From Aegilops tauschii subsp. strangulata (lineage: Eukaryota > Streptophyta > Magnoliopsida > Poales > Poaceae): a stretch of 64,000 bases of DNA. Below, in pieces: positions 47,101 to 58,132 of the stretch. Each line of letters begins with the position of its first letter. Position 1 is the first letter of the stretch. A model generated the notes under the pieces. It had not been told where the DNA came from, did not search any database, and was given only the letters and a program-made list of their open reading frames with translations. The stretch lies in the NCBI RefSeq assembly GCF_002575655.3, contig NC_053037.3, positions 50,480,242 to 50,544,241 on the forward strand, given 5' to 3'. The position numbers and the translations under genes are program-made.

Positions 47101-47944
47101 ACTCTGCGGAGAGCTTGCAGTTTGCAAGGTAGTTCACCATATAGGCCACCTCGTCGTGCGGCTTGTCTTTGGTGCACATCCGGCTCGGATCGAGCTGGCC
47201 GCTCATCTGACAGATCAGACGAGGGCGGCTCTGGAGCGGGAGCACCCGGCGCGTGACGAAGGCGGCCAGCAGGTCGGGCCCCGACAAGCCCTCCGACTGG
47301 ATCATCACCCGCAATCGGGCGACAGCTGCAGTTCCAATCGGCGTCAGCGTCACGGCCCGATAGGACCACTGGGGCCGCCTGCCTACCGGTGGGCCGGCTA
47401 CGTAAGCCGGCAGATTGATGTAGTCGCCCTGCGGGGCGACGTTCTTCACGTAGAAGTATGACTTCTGCCATAGCTTCACCGACTGGATCAGCGTGATGAC
47501 GGGGAAGGGGTTGTCGACAGCCACCCTCCGCATCGCGACGAAGGCGCCAGTCTGAGCCGGCACGCCCTGCATGCGCGTGCCTAGCTTGGACTAGAAGAAC
47601 TCCCCCCGGAGCTTGAGGGTGGGGAGGACGCCGAGGTAGCCTTCGCACAAGGTGACGAAGGCGGACAGCAGCACCACCATGTTCGGGGTGAGGTGGTGCG
47701 GCTGGAGTTGGTAGAACTCGAGAAAGGAGCGGAAGAAGGCACTCACGGGCAAGCCGATGCCGCGCAAGAAATGCGAGCGGAAGACTACCCGCTCGCCTTC
47801 CTCCTGCTCCGGCGTAATCTCCTTCGCCGGCGCGAGACGGACCTCCACCTTGTCCGCGCCGGGCAGCCGCCGCGTCTTGCGGAGGAACTCGACGTGATCC
47901 TCATGGACGTTGGAGCCGTCCCAATCCCCGCGGAACTGCATCAT
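44167..47944 (-). pseudogene. Antisense multi-exon accessory gene of element D (Transposase_28-type)
   Basis: It starts at ATG 47944 (MMQFRGDWDGSNVHEDHVEF; an ATG at 48022 in the same frame is possible). Six exons fit splice consensus: 47944-47054, 46949-46547 (donor GTAAGTAC), about 46459-45711, 45533-45465, 45316-45050 and 44958-44167. Exon 1 holds the plant 'putative gypsy type transposon' domain (Pfam Transposase_28): FRSHFLRGIGLPVSAFFRSF and PNMVVLLSAFVTLCEGYLG. Exon 2 is acidic then basic (GSRPKKPRGG). Exon 5 is strongly coiled coil (EAEFAALVQERDRLAKRLAD). Exon 6 ends in an acidic stretch (EEEEEGEDAG). In-frame stops lie at 47591-47593, 45477-45479 and 44618-44620, so this copy is broken. 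The function is unknown. It runs opposite to gag-pol, so it must have its own promoter and cannot be made from the genomic RNA. Confidence 0.78.
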
Positions 47945-48096
47945 GGCGTAGGGCTGGCGAGAACGAGGGCGGCGGCGGAGGATCGAGTGGTGGCGCGGTG
48001 CGGCGGCAAGGCGCTGTCGCAAGAAAGAGCAGAAGGAAGAAGATGGCGGAGAGGGGAGGGGCGTGCGAGCGCCTGGCGCTCTCCCCCCTCCCCCTA

Positions 48097-48102
48097 CTTA
48101 TA
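48097..48102 (-). promoter_or_regulatory. TATA box candidate of the D antisense gene
   Basis: On the minus strand GCTATAAGTAGGGGGAGG lies about 155 bp upstream of ATG 47944 (75 bp upstream of ATG 48022). Position and context fit a core promoter. Confidence 0.5.
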
Positions 48103-48535
48103 GCTTCGCACGGTGAAGCTGGGGAGGCAGGGCGTGGGGTGAGACGTGGGATTAACTGCACCCACTCCCCCACGCCTCGCGATTATTAAGCCCTAAAGGC
48201 GTGCCGAAACCGCCGCAGGAAGACGTGCGGGCGGCTTCGGGCCGCAGAGAATCCGCGCCTGGGCCCGGGCATAGGCGTGGCGGGCCCCCGACCTACGGCG
48301 ACGTCCCGTCGCGCGCGTGGGCTGGCAGGCTTTTTAGCCAAGGGATGCCACGTGGTTCGCAGGCGGCAAGTGGCCGGCCCGCGGCCCGGTGCGCGCGCTG
48401 GCAGGCTCCCGCCCTCCGACTGCAAAAAAATTCGCCGAGACGGCGCACCCAACCGAAGCCGGCTCCCAGCTACCGGCTCGTCAAGATATGAAGCTAACCG
48501 AGCTTCTCGACTCCCACCCAACCTCGAAGCTCAAT

Positions 48536-48551
48536 CAGCTTCGGGGACTAC
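48536..48551 (+). other. Polypurine tract region of element D
   Basis: AGCTTCGGGGACTAC directly precedes the 3' LTR TGTCGGAG. The purine-rich GGGGA core is the likely plus-strand primer. Confidence 0.6.
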
Positions 48552-49750
48552 TGTCGGAGTAAATGGCCACGGGTAGCCTAACCGACTACCCCTGGCTCTT
48601 CAAAAAATAATCAGGCCATTCGAGCCTTCAAGCATTCAAAGCATTGGGCCGCCTTCCCCCAGCCGGCTACCCTAGGAGCCGACTCTCAGAAGGCGACCCG
48701 GTCTTAGAAACCTCCCCCAAGATAACTACGAGATGGCCGACTCCAGGAAGCCGGCCAGAAGAACGCCGACTCCCAAGAGCCGGCCATGAAGAACGCCGAC
48801 TCCAAGAAGCCGGCCAAGACCGCACCCACCAAAACTATGCCCACATAACGGTGACAAGACGGGACGTGGCTACAGTGCGGCCCACTACCCCCGAGTCCCG
48901 AGGCGGGCATGGCCGCAGGACGCCGTACGGGTCAGCCATCTCCCGTCCGGCTCGGCACTGTAGCCATGCAGGCCTCAACGTCACCCACGACAGACGCCAG
49001 CATGGCCCGCGGGCGGCGGGCCCCTTTAGCCAGAGAGAGGCACGAAGGCGGCCCGGCCTCCCCCAGTCGGCCAGGGGCGTAGCCGGCCCCCAGAACCCGG
49101 CTACCCCTCCCTCGAAACATGTGCCACATTAAGGAGACAAGACGAGGTAAGGCTACAGTGAGAGTCCTCGAGGCGGCACACTATAGCCACGCTTACCTCG
49201 ACAAAGCCCTCGTCATCAGGGGCGAGGCTACAGTAAACAGCCGCCGACAAGACCCCCAGGCGGTGGGGCTGGCCTGTCGACCAAGAGGCCGGCAGCCGGC
49301 GGGACCCGCCAGTCGGCGGGCCCCAATGACCGGCGGAGAAGCCGGCGAGCGCAGACGCTGACGACTGGGACCCGCGCCCAGCCGGATTACAATTGTACCC
49401 CCGGGGGGTAGGCCTATATAAACCCCCCGGGGCACCCATGCAAAGGGTTGGCTTCTTAGAGTTACACACACACCATATGGAGAGGGAAGCGAGAGCTAGA
49501 CTTGCTTTTCTTCTCCCTTGAACCCCACAGCTCAAGGAGCACTTGTAGCTACTCTTTCTGATCTAGTGATCATGCGGAGACCCCGCAGAGCAGGACTAGG
49601 GGTGTTATCTCCACGGAGAGCCCCGAACCTGGGTAAGATTCGCCGACGAGCATGTCTTCGCCTCATCCCGTTTCCACGCACCGGCGACGTCTTACTGGCT
49701 CCCACAGTGATAAGCCACCCGTTGGCATATGTCGCACCTACCACCCGACA
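48552..49750 (+). repeat. 3' LTR of element D
   Basis: The LTR is 1,199 bp, homologous throughout to 22294-23489 with few differences, and is followed directly by the ATCTC duplication. TATATAAA is at 49415-49422. Confidence 0.94.
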
Positions 49751-49786
49751 ATCTCCTCTCGCTTCTGCTTCTTCCTTTCACTCGCC

Positions 49787-50443
49787 ATGGAGAAGGGGAA
49801 TCCTGGTCCCTCGACGATGGCGGCACAGGTCGCCGCCCGACAGCGCGTCCCTCCTCCTCCTGAGCCCGCGGTGGTGGAACCGGCTACGAGGGGAAGGGGG
49901 AGGGGGCGAGGTCGTGGGCGAGGCCGGGGCAGAGGTCGTAGTGCTCGGGGAAGAGGAGGACGGGGCGGCGCGCCGGCTTCGCCCCCGCCAATGATGCCTT
50001 TTCCAATGGAAGGCCATGTTGGAGACCAGCCCATTGAGTTTTTCATCAGGCTGCGCCGGCCTCCGCATCACCGTCTTCGTCTTCCCGCCCCGTTCGCTCG
50101 GGAGATGGAGCGTGACCCACCCCAGTCCCTCAGATTGCACATGAGGGGTTGTGGGAATGGGGGCACGCAGGTCGACGTCGACTTCCCGGCTCCTCGGGTC
50201 ATGTACCTCCGTCGTGGGTGTAAGACGTTCGCTCGCATCCACAGCCTGACGGCGGGGCTCGTCCTCTACTTTAAATTAATGGAGGACGGCCTGCTCTCCG
50301 TCAAGGTCTTCGGAGACTTCGGGACTCGCCTGAAGTGCTGCGTGGAGAGCTCCTCCGATGGAGATTCCGACGATGGAAGCTCTACCTCGAGCGAAAGTGA
50401 TGAGGAGGACAGCGGGGCAGACGGCGGGGACGAGTCCGACTAG
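49787..50443 (+). CDS. Antisense accessory gene of element C: RGG plus B3-like protein with acidic tail
   Basis: The ATG at 49787 (context CTCGCCATGG) opens 218 uninterrupted codons to TAG 50441-50443. Residues 35-63 are an RG/RGG tract. Residues about 84-180 resemble a plant B3 DNA-binding fold: LRLPAPFAREM, VMYLRRGCKTFARIHSL, TAGLVLYFKL and LLSVKVFG correspond to the beta strands and the GW-x-F-x-N-x-L-x-x-GD segment of B3 proteins (here GCKTFARIHSL-x-AG). Residues 185-218 are almost all Ser, Asp and Glu. B3 domains read specific DNA; RGG tracts bind RNA; acidic tails may activate or interact. The gene is antisense to gag-pol of C, between pol and the 3' LTR. Its promoter side (TATA at 22239) was separated from it by D. 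A second exon with KRKRAGGK near 50590-50620 is possible. Confidence 0.72.
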   Translation: MEKGNPGPSTMAAQVAARQRVPPPPEPAVVEPATRGRGRGRGRGRGRGRGRSARGRGGRGGAPASPPPMMPFPMEGHVGDQPIEFFIRLRRPPHHRLRLPAPFAREMERDPPQSLRLHMRGCGNGGTQVDVDFPAPRVMYLRRGCKTFARIHSLTAGLVLYFKLMEDGLLSVKVFGDFGTRLKCCVESSSDGDSDDGSSTSSESDEEDSGADGGDESD

Positions 50444-51696
50444 GCGTCGGACGCCCCGCGCCTGGGTGGGTGCGGCAGCAGCAACATCTGCACCTGGCCG
50501 CTCCTCCGGCAGAGTTTTGCCGGGGTGGGGCCAGCTCCTTGAACTTCTCGGGGCCATCTCCTTGGGCGGCTGGCGTTGGGAGGCTGCGGAAGAGGAAGAG
50601 GGCGGGCGGCAAGGCCGTCAACTCAGAGTACGTGGGCACCCCTTCACCGCATACTGCCGGTCCTGCCGCCTCGTCTTCCAGCTCCTTTCCTGGCACCGTC
50701 ATCACCGGCCCGCCTCTGGGCGGTCACCGAGGTGTTCTCTTGGTGCTTTCTGCCGCTCGTAGCTCGCCTAGGAGCCCCTTTTGCCCTCTCGCCTCCTTGA
50801 CCTGCCTCCTGAGGAGAGAGACAAGAAAGGGATTACGGGCATCTTATCCTTCTTCTTTAGTTTGTAAGCCTGCGGGCCTTTGTTAAATTTAGAACTTGTA
50901 ATCCCCTCGCTCATGTTTTTCATTCCGTATGAACTGTACCTGTATGGGATGTTTTTAATGAAAACGGGATGCTTGCCGGGTTTTTCGTTCGTGGGCAAAT
51001 CCGGCGACAAGGAGCGAATCCTTGTTATTGTTTAAGATAAATGTTTTTCGCCTGGCAACAGGCCTTGCCGTCCCCCACTCCACTCGACCGTTCTCGCGCT
51101 CTTGGCGGAGGCAGGGATGAAGTGGGCTTTAGGCTCCTCGTTCTACCTCCTTGCCGCCGCGGCTACAACCAAATCCGGACACAGGAAATAATCCTTAGGT
51201 ATAGGAAAAAGGGGAGCACGGCAGCCTAGAGATAAAAACGAGGTTTCACATGCCCCAGTCCTGTTCCGAAATGCATGACAGAGGATAAAAGACTTATCTG
51301 GATCTGCAGCCCCCCGGCAATCTCATATTGCCGCGGTTGGATCCTTGTGCTTGCAGCCCCCGGCAACTCTGGTTTGCCGGGGTCGGGACGCCGGTCCGTT
51401 TTCTTTCTTCCAAGTAGCTCAGCAGAAGTGCTCATGTGCCCTGCGAACCAAAAGAGGACAGAAGAGAAACAGATAGACGCGCACTCGACCTCTAAGCTAG
51501 GGGTTAGTCGCTGCTGAGCACTATCAACCCTAACCAAGGAAGAGACTCGACCTAGCATGCATGCTATGACTTAGGGCGCCAGCGCTTCATTTATTTATGC
51601 TCAGGGTCTGCGCCTGGCTTTGTACGAAGGGTTACATGCCTTGCCGGCAAAGCTTGTACAAAAGGTGGCTTACCGGGAGGCCCGGCAAGCCGCGCC
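50444..51696. other. Non-coding stretch of element C after pol
   Basis: It holds the 3' side of the antisense gene (including a possible second exon and polyadenylation-like AT-rich DNA around 50870-50960) and the 3' side of gag-pol. Scattered CCGGCAA/TTGCCGG motifs like those of the C LTR occur at about 51312-51400 and 51640-51690. No further gene is supported. Confidence 0.5.
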
Positions 51697-54600
51697 TTAT
51701 GGGTAAAACTTGTGAAGATGCTCGATGTTCCAGGAGTTGCTCACTGGGACGGCATCTTCGGTCTCCAGGCGGACTACGCCGGGCCTGGTGACTCGTATTA
51801 CCCGATAAGGGCCTTCCCACTTCGGCGTCAACTTGTTGGCATTCTTGGCCGACTGAACGCGCCGAAGAACAAGGTCGCCTTCCTCAAAGCTTCGGGCATG
51901 AACCTTGCGGCTATGGTAGCGGCGCAAGGCTTGCTGGTAGCGCGCTGCTCTCACAGCCGCCCGAAGACGATCTTCCTCAAGGAGCGTCGCGTCATCTTGG
52001 CGCAACTGCTCTTGCTCAAGCTCATCTTAAGCGAGCACTCGAGGTGACACGTATATGAGTTCCGTGGGGAGAACTGCTTCTGCCCCGTAGACTAGGGCAA
52101 AAGGTGTCTGGCTGGTGGCTCGATTTGGCGTCGTCCTGATCGACCAAAGAACCGCCGGCAATTCATCAATCCAGCGCCTTCCGCTCTTGCGCAGCTTGTC
52201 AAAAGTCTTTGTCCTTAGGCCTCGCAACACTTCAGCATTCGCCCTCTCCGCTTGGCCGTTGCTCCGTGGGTGTGCCACGGAAGCAAAACAGACCTTGCTG
52301 CCGAGGTCTTGAATGTATTGCATGAAGGTGTGGCCCGTGAACTGCGTGTCGTTGTCGGTGATGACTCTATTTGGCACACCAAGACGGTAGACCAGTCCTT
52401 TGAAAAACTTGACAGCTGACTAAGCAGTCACCTTTCTCACTGCTTCCACCTCCAGCCACTTTGTGAACTTGTCGATTGCAACGTACAAGTACTCAAAGCC
52501 CCCGACAGCGCGGGGGAAAGGGCCCAGTATGTCGAGCCCCCAGACCGAGAATGGCCAGGAGAGAGGGATTGTTTGAAGGGCTTGGGCTGGTTGATGAAGC
52601 TTCTTTGAATGGAACTTACATGCTTCACACCTGGTTACTAGTGCCGTTGCATCCTGGAGGGCGGTGGGCCAGAAAAAACCTTGTTGGAACGCCTTCCCGG
52701 CAAGGGCCCTTGACCCTATGTGGGAGCCACATATGCGTCCATGCATCTCCGCCAACAGCTCCAGTCCTTCCTCCTAGGGGATGCACTTCAATTTCACGCC
52801 GTTCGGCCTTCTCCTGTACAGGACGTCATCGATGAACTAGTACAGGGCGGACCGACGGGCTACTTTCTCCGCTTCTTCCTGCTCCTCAGGAAGCTCCCCT
52901 GTTTGGAGGAATCGGACGGTATGCTGCGCCCATGCCGAAGCCCGGGGCTCGACGGCAAGGTCATAAGGCATTTCTTCCGCCATTGAGCGGTTGTCTCTGC
53001 GGCTAGGGCTTGACGCCCTGTCGGAGGTAGCTGCTCTTGGGCAGGCTCAGCGTCCGCGGCGGCACCCTTGCCGGCAGCCCCAGAGGGCTCGGTAGGAAAG
53101 TAGTTGCCGGGACCCGACTTCCTTCGCTTGTTCTGCCCCGTTGATGGTTTGATGGATGGTTGAGTTAGCCGGAGCAAAAAGGTACCCAGTTCCACAGGTA
53201 GCTTGAATGCGGCACGCTTTGACAGGTAATCGCCGGTGTCGTTCTCCATTCAGGGGACGTTCTCCACTTGGATACCGTCAAAGCGCTCCTCCAGCTTCCT
53301 CACTTCATCTACGTAGGCTTCCATCAATGGGGTTTGGTAATCCTTGTTGACCTGCCTGACAACAAGCTGCGAGTCACCCCTGACGATGAGCTTCTTAACC
53401 CCGAGGTCTGCCGCGATCCTGAGACTGGCAAGCAATCCCTCGTACTCAGCAGTGTTGTTGGTGGACATCTCTCGGGGAAAGTGCATCTAGATCACGTACT
53501 TGAGGTGCTCCCCGATAGGTGCGACGAGTAGCACACTGGCACCGGCGCCTTGTAGCAAGAAAGCCCCATCAAAGTACATGATCCAGTCGCGATCTTCCTC
53601 CTTGCCGGGGAGAGTGGTCTCCTGGATTTCTTTGTCAGGCGTTGAGGTCCATTCTGCAATGAACTCTGCCAAGACTCTACTCTGAATTGTCGAGGTACTT
53701 TCAAACTTCAAACCGAAACTTGACAACTCCAAGGCCCACTCCACAATCCTCCCGGTTGCATCCGGGTTATGCAGTATCCGTTGCAAAGGGAGGCGGGTGA
53801 CGACAGTGATCTCGTGCACTTGGAAGTAATGACGCGGCATCCTCGAGGCCATAAGGAGGCCGAAGAGCAATTTCTGCACACTGAAGTACCTCGATCTAGC
53901 TCCCTGCAAGAGGGAGCTGACAAAGTAAACCGGGTGCTGCATCACCTTCTTCTTCTGCACCACCTCACTTGACTGCGCGGGCACTGCCTCGGTGGCATCA
54001 GACTCTGCCGGGGGCCTCGCCTTGCCGGCACCAGGCCCTGCCGGGGGAATCTTGGGCTTGCCATCCGCTGGTTCTGCCGCCGTCACTGCCTCCTCGTTGA
54101 CCTCCCTCTGTGCCACTAGCGCGGCGCTGACCACTTGATTCGTCGCCGCCAGATACTGCAGCAACGGCTCTTGTGGTTTAGGCGCAACCAGTATTGTCGT
54201 GGAGAAAAGGTATTTCTTCAAGTCCTGCAATGCTGCCTCGGCTTCTGGGGTCCATTCCATTGGGCCTGCCTTCTTCAAGATTTTGAAGAAAGGAAGGGCG
54301 CGCTCGGCGGACTTGGAGATGAATCGGCTCATGGCGGCAACGCAGCCGGTGAGCCGACGCACATCCTTGATCCTCTTGGGCGCCTCAATCTGCTCAATAG
54401 CCTTGATTTTGTCTGGGTTTGCCTCGATTCCGCGCTGCGACACAAATAAGCCGAGAAGCTTGCCGGATGGAACGCCGAAGACACACTTCTCAGGGTTCAG
54501 CTTGAGGTTGATCTTGCGAAGGTTGGCAAATGTCTCTTCCAGATCTTGCACAAGAGTTGGCCCGTCCTTGGTTTTGACCACTATGTCATCCATGTAGGCC

Positions 54601-55916
54601 TCCATATTTCTATGGAGCTGAGGTTCAAAACCAATTTGGACTGCTCTTGCAAATGTTGAGCCAGCGCGCTTCAACCCGAAAGGCATCCGTAAAAAGCAAT
54701 ACGTACCACATGGGGTGATGAACGTTGTCTTTTCTTCATCCCCTCTTGTCATGAAGATCTGGGGGTAGCCCGAGTAGCCGTCGAGGAATGACAATAGATC
54801 ACACCCGGCCGTGGAGTCAACAATCTGGTCGATGCGCGGCAACGGGAAGGGGTCCTTAGGACAAGCCTTATTGATATCTGTGTAATCAATACACAGCCTC
54901 CACTTCCCATTCGCCTTGCGCACCACTACCGGATTGGCCAACCACGTCGGGTGGAGCACTCCCCTCACCAAACCTTCCACTTCCAACTTCCTGATCTCCT
55001 CCGTGATGAACTCCTTCCTCTCCAGAGCCTGCTTTCTGACCTTCTGCTGGACGGGCCGCGCATGGGGGCAGACAGCTAGGTGGTGCTCAATCACCTCCCT
55101 GGGAACACCGGGGATGTCGGATGCTTGCCATGCAAACACGTCGACATTCGCCCGTAGGAAGGTGACGAGCGCGCCTTCCTATTTGCTGCCGAGGATTGAG
55201 TCTATGGTGAAGTCCCCTCCCGTGCCATCCTCCCTGGCGGTCACCTTCTTGGTTTGTGTTGGCTCGGCTCTGGATCTCTTGCTCTTGTCGGTAGAGCTCT
55301 CTGGCACATCCTCGACGGCAGCACAACACTCCAAAGAGGTGCGCTTGCCGGAGTGGGTGCGAGAGGTCTTGTCGGGCTTCTTCCTCCCTCCCGCGGCTTC
55401 AGCGGCAGGAGCACGTGCCTTGGCGGCAGCTGCTGCAACTGCCTCCCGGTAGAGTTGGTCGGCGCAAATCAGCGCGTCCTTCTTGTCGGAGGGGACGGAG
55501 ATGATGGTCAACGGCCCGGGCATCTTTAGCATGTTTTAGGCATAGTATGACGCCGCCATGAACTTAGCTAGTGCCGGGCGGCCGAGGATCCCGTTGTAGG
55601 GCAAGGGGATCTCGGCCACGTTGAAGACGATCCTCTCCGTCCTGTAGTTCAACTCTCCTCCAAATGTCACGGGCAATGTGACCTTTCCCTTCGGCTGGCT
55701 CCTCCCCGGATTGACCCCTTGAAACGTGCCCGTTTCCTCAAGGTCTCCATCAGGGACTTGCAACCTTTTGATCACAACAGGCGAGATCAGGTTCAGGCCG
55801 GCTCTGCCGTCAACCAACATCTTGTTCACCCTCAGGTTGCGTATCGTTGGTGAGACCAACAATGGCAAACACCCGACCGCGGTAGTGCGGTCAGGGTGGT
55901 CCTCGGCGTCAAACAT
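51697..55916 (-). pseudogene. Element C pol: protease, RT, RNase H, second RNase H, integrase
   Basis: Protease is at 55916-55536 with LVDGRAGLNLIS, where the Gly after DG expected in this group is Arg. RT runs from 55139 as one frame of 550 codons (NGKWRLCIDYTDINKACPKD; YMDD intact at 54596-54585), continuing through RNase H into the first strand of the second RNase H (YFDGAFLLQGAG). A TAG at 53487-53489 interrupts it, and the second RNase H continues 53486-53250 (NNTAEYEGLLASLR, RGDSQLVVRQVN). A shift near 52990, a TAG near 52774-52776 and a TAG at 52420-52422 break the linker and integrase. Integrase shows C-x2-C (CEACKFH), GLDILGPF, ITDNDTQF and a C-terminal GPYRV domain ending at 51697. 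The dual RNase H is diagnostic of the Tat lineage. Confidence 0.9.
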
Positions 55917-55936
55917 GAGGGGCGTGCTGGACCACT

Positions 55937-58058
55937 TCAGCGGCTTCTGAGCGTCGAACGACGGCTCTGCTGCTGTAATCTCACGCGCCCACTGCTCGAG
56001 CTAGCGGTGAGAGGTATGCAGCGAGGCGCCGCCATCGACGCACATGGCCTCCGTAGCCTTCTGGAACCCTTGCTCACTAGACTCGTCGTCCTCGTCGTGA
56101 TCATTGTCTTCTTGTTTCTTGTCGCAGCCCCGGGCGGGCCTCTCTTGCTGGTTGTCCTTGCCGGGGCGGCCTCCTTGGCCGCCACGCTTCTTGCCGGATC
56201 CCTCGGCACCGTCCTGGTCCTTCTCCTTGTCCCACCTCTCGTACTCATCCTTTTGCTTCTCAGCAAGCAGCTCGACTTGTCGGCAGTTCTGGAGGTCGTG
56301 GCCCTTGGTGCGGTGGATCTTGCAGTATTGCTTTCCGGAGCTCCCTGGCTTGTCGGTAGCCGCCAAGGCCCGGCAGGCGGCGCACCCGGCAATCTCCCTG
56401 TCTTGACCTTCTTGCCGGCACCGGTGTCGTCAGATCCCTCAACGGCAAGCACGGCCTTGCCCTTGCGTTTCCTGTTGCGACGCCGGCCCTTCTTCGTCGG
56501 GGTAGCGGCGTCCTCATCGGTAGAGTCGGTTTCCGCGCCGGCGTCTTCGCCGGGGTACTTCCTTCCCTCTTCAGCCCGGGCGCATCTATCGGCCAGAACG
56601 TAGAGCTCGGCCACATCCTTAACCTTGGTCATCACCAGCTCCTCGCGCATCTTGCGATTGCGCATGTTCTGGTGGAACGCGTTAATCACAGCGGCGGGAT
56701 GAACGACGGGGATGTTGTACTGCACCCGGCTAAATCTCTGGATGTACTTGCGCAGGGTCTCCCCTTCCTTCTGGGGAATGATATGCAGATCACTGGCCTG
56801 GCCATGAGCTTGGTGGCCTCCTGTGAAGGCGCCAACGAACTCATGGCACAGATCCGGCCAAGAAGAAATGGAATCCACCGGCAAGTGCATCAACCAAGAC
56901 ATCACATTGGGCTTGAGCGCCAGCGGGAAATAGTTGGCAAGCACCTTGTCGTCGCGAGCCCGAGCAGCCTGCATCGCGATGGTGTAGATGATGAGGAACT
57001 CGGATGGATGGGTCTTGCCAGTGTACTTCTCGCCGACGTCGGGCTTGAATGTGCGGTGGGACGGCCACTGGAACTGCCGCAGCTCACGGGTAAAGCCCAG
57101 ACAGCCCACCTCGTAAGGTAGGCCACCGGAGCCCCCCGGTGCCGGGTAGTCCATAGCGGGTCCCGCCCGCTTGTCCGACTGGCGGCGCATTTCGCACCGG
57201 CGCTCGACGGTGGTTCGAGCATCTTCGTGAGCTCGTTCCCGAAGGACCTGGCGCTGGTCGTGGAGGGTCCGCGGGTCGGACGACGCTATGGAGATGTTAT
57301 CACAAGCGTCGTCACGACAGGCCGACGCCCGCGGTGGCTGGCGAGGAGGAGCAGAGTGCACCGTGGCCGCAACTCCCCCGGTCCTCCCAGCGCCAGCATG
57401 CGGTGGCTCGGTGGAGCGCCGACCCGAGGGTCCCGCCGGTCGCGGATCGTCTTTGTTGGCGACGGCGACGAGGAGCGGGAGGGAAGTCGAGGAGCAGCTG
57501 CGCGCGCACCAAAGCTTCTGCCGGCGTGGGCGGCGGCGACAGCTGCGTGGATCGCGGCGCGCTTCGACTTCTAACTACGTTAGAAGGAGCTCCGTTATGA
57601 CCCAGCGGCTGCGTGCCATTTTCGCCAGCGCTTCGGCGGGCGTGCTGGACCCCTTCCTCCTGCGGACGACGCACGGGGCTCTTCCCACGGCGGTGCCCAG
57701 GGTCACCAACGCAGTGACGCTACTCGACGCGCACACCATGGGAAGAGCGCGCAGTGGTCGCCGGTGTGGGCGTCCTGGAGGTCGCTGCGCCACCCGGAGG
57801 TGGCACAACGACACCCCTGGAGGGCCCCGCGCTGCCTGCGGGGGGCCCAACTCCGTCTTTGGATCCGGCGACGTGTAGCCAGTCGTCTGGTGCGCGAACG
57901 ACGCCGCTCGCCAGGCTCTGACTACCAGGGCGGTGCTGGTGCTTGCGGACTGCGGCCCGGGTCTTGTCCGCGACTGGTCCACTGCCCGCCCGCACCGGCA
58001 CGGGCCGTTCGGCTCCCAACGAGCCGACCACCGTGGCCGTCTTCTTCTTAGGAGCCAT
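55937..58058 (-). pseudogene. Element C gag
   Basis: The start at ATG 58058 (MAPKKKTATVVGSLG) leads into a basic, Pro-rich leader that loses frame by 57720. The main frame 57361-55937 carries the capsid-type region (about 57120-56600: FKPDVGEKYTGKTHPSEF, VMSWLMHLPVDSISSWPDL, KYIQRFSRVQYN). A shift near 56370 moves the zinc-knuckle segment YCKIHRTKGHDLQNC to another frame (56366-56001), as the C-x2-H-x4-H-x4-C type of Tat elements. This is a broken copy of the structural protein gene. Confidence 0.85.
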
Positions 58059-58116
58059 GGCGACGAAGAACTGCTAGGCTAACTACTAGACCAGATTCTC
58101 ACAATTGCACCCCCTA

Positions 58117-58128
58117 CCTGGCGCGCCA
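58117..58128 (-). other. Primer binding site position of element C
   Basis: On the minus strand TGGCGCGCCAGG lies four bases after the 5' LTR end, the normal place. The TGGCGC start is typical for gypsy elements, but the tRNA was not assigned. Confidence 0.5.
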
Positions 58129-58132
58129 AAGA

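Larger units (their letters stand above)
22294..49750 (+). mobile_element. Ty3/gypsy retrotransposon, Tat lineage, element D (carries nested E)
   Basis: LTRs at 22294-23489 (1,196 bp) and 48552-49750 (1,199 bp) start TGTCGGAG and end CACCCGACA and are nearly identical by eye. The duplication ATCTC (22289-22293 and 49751-49755) is perfect. A lysine-tRNA-type primer site follows the 5' LTR. Gag, protease, RT, RNase H, a second RNase H and integrase follow on the plus strand, interrupted in the protease by element E. A six-exon gene on the minus strand (47944-44167) lies between integrase and the 3' LTR. Without E it measures about 13.9 kb. Confidence 0.95.
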
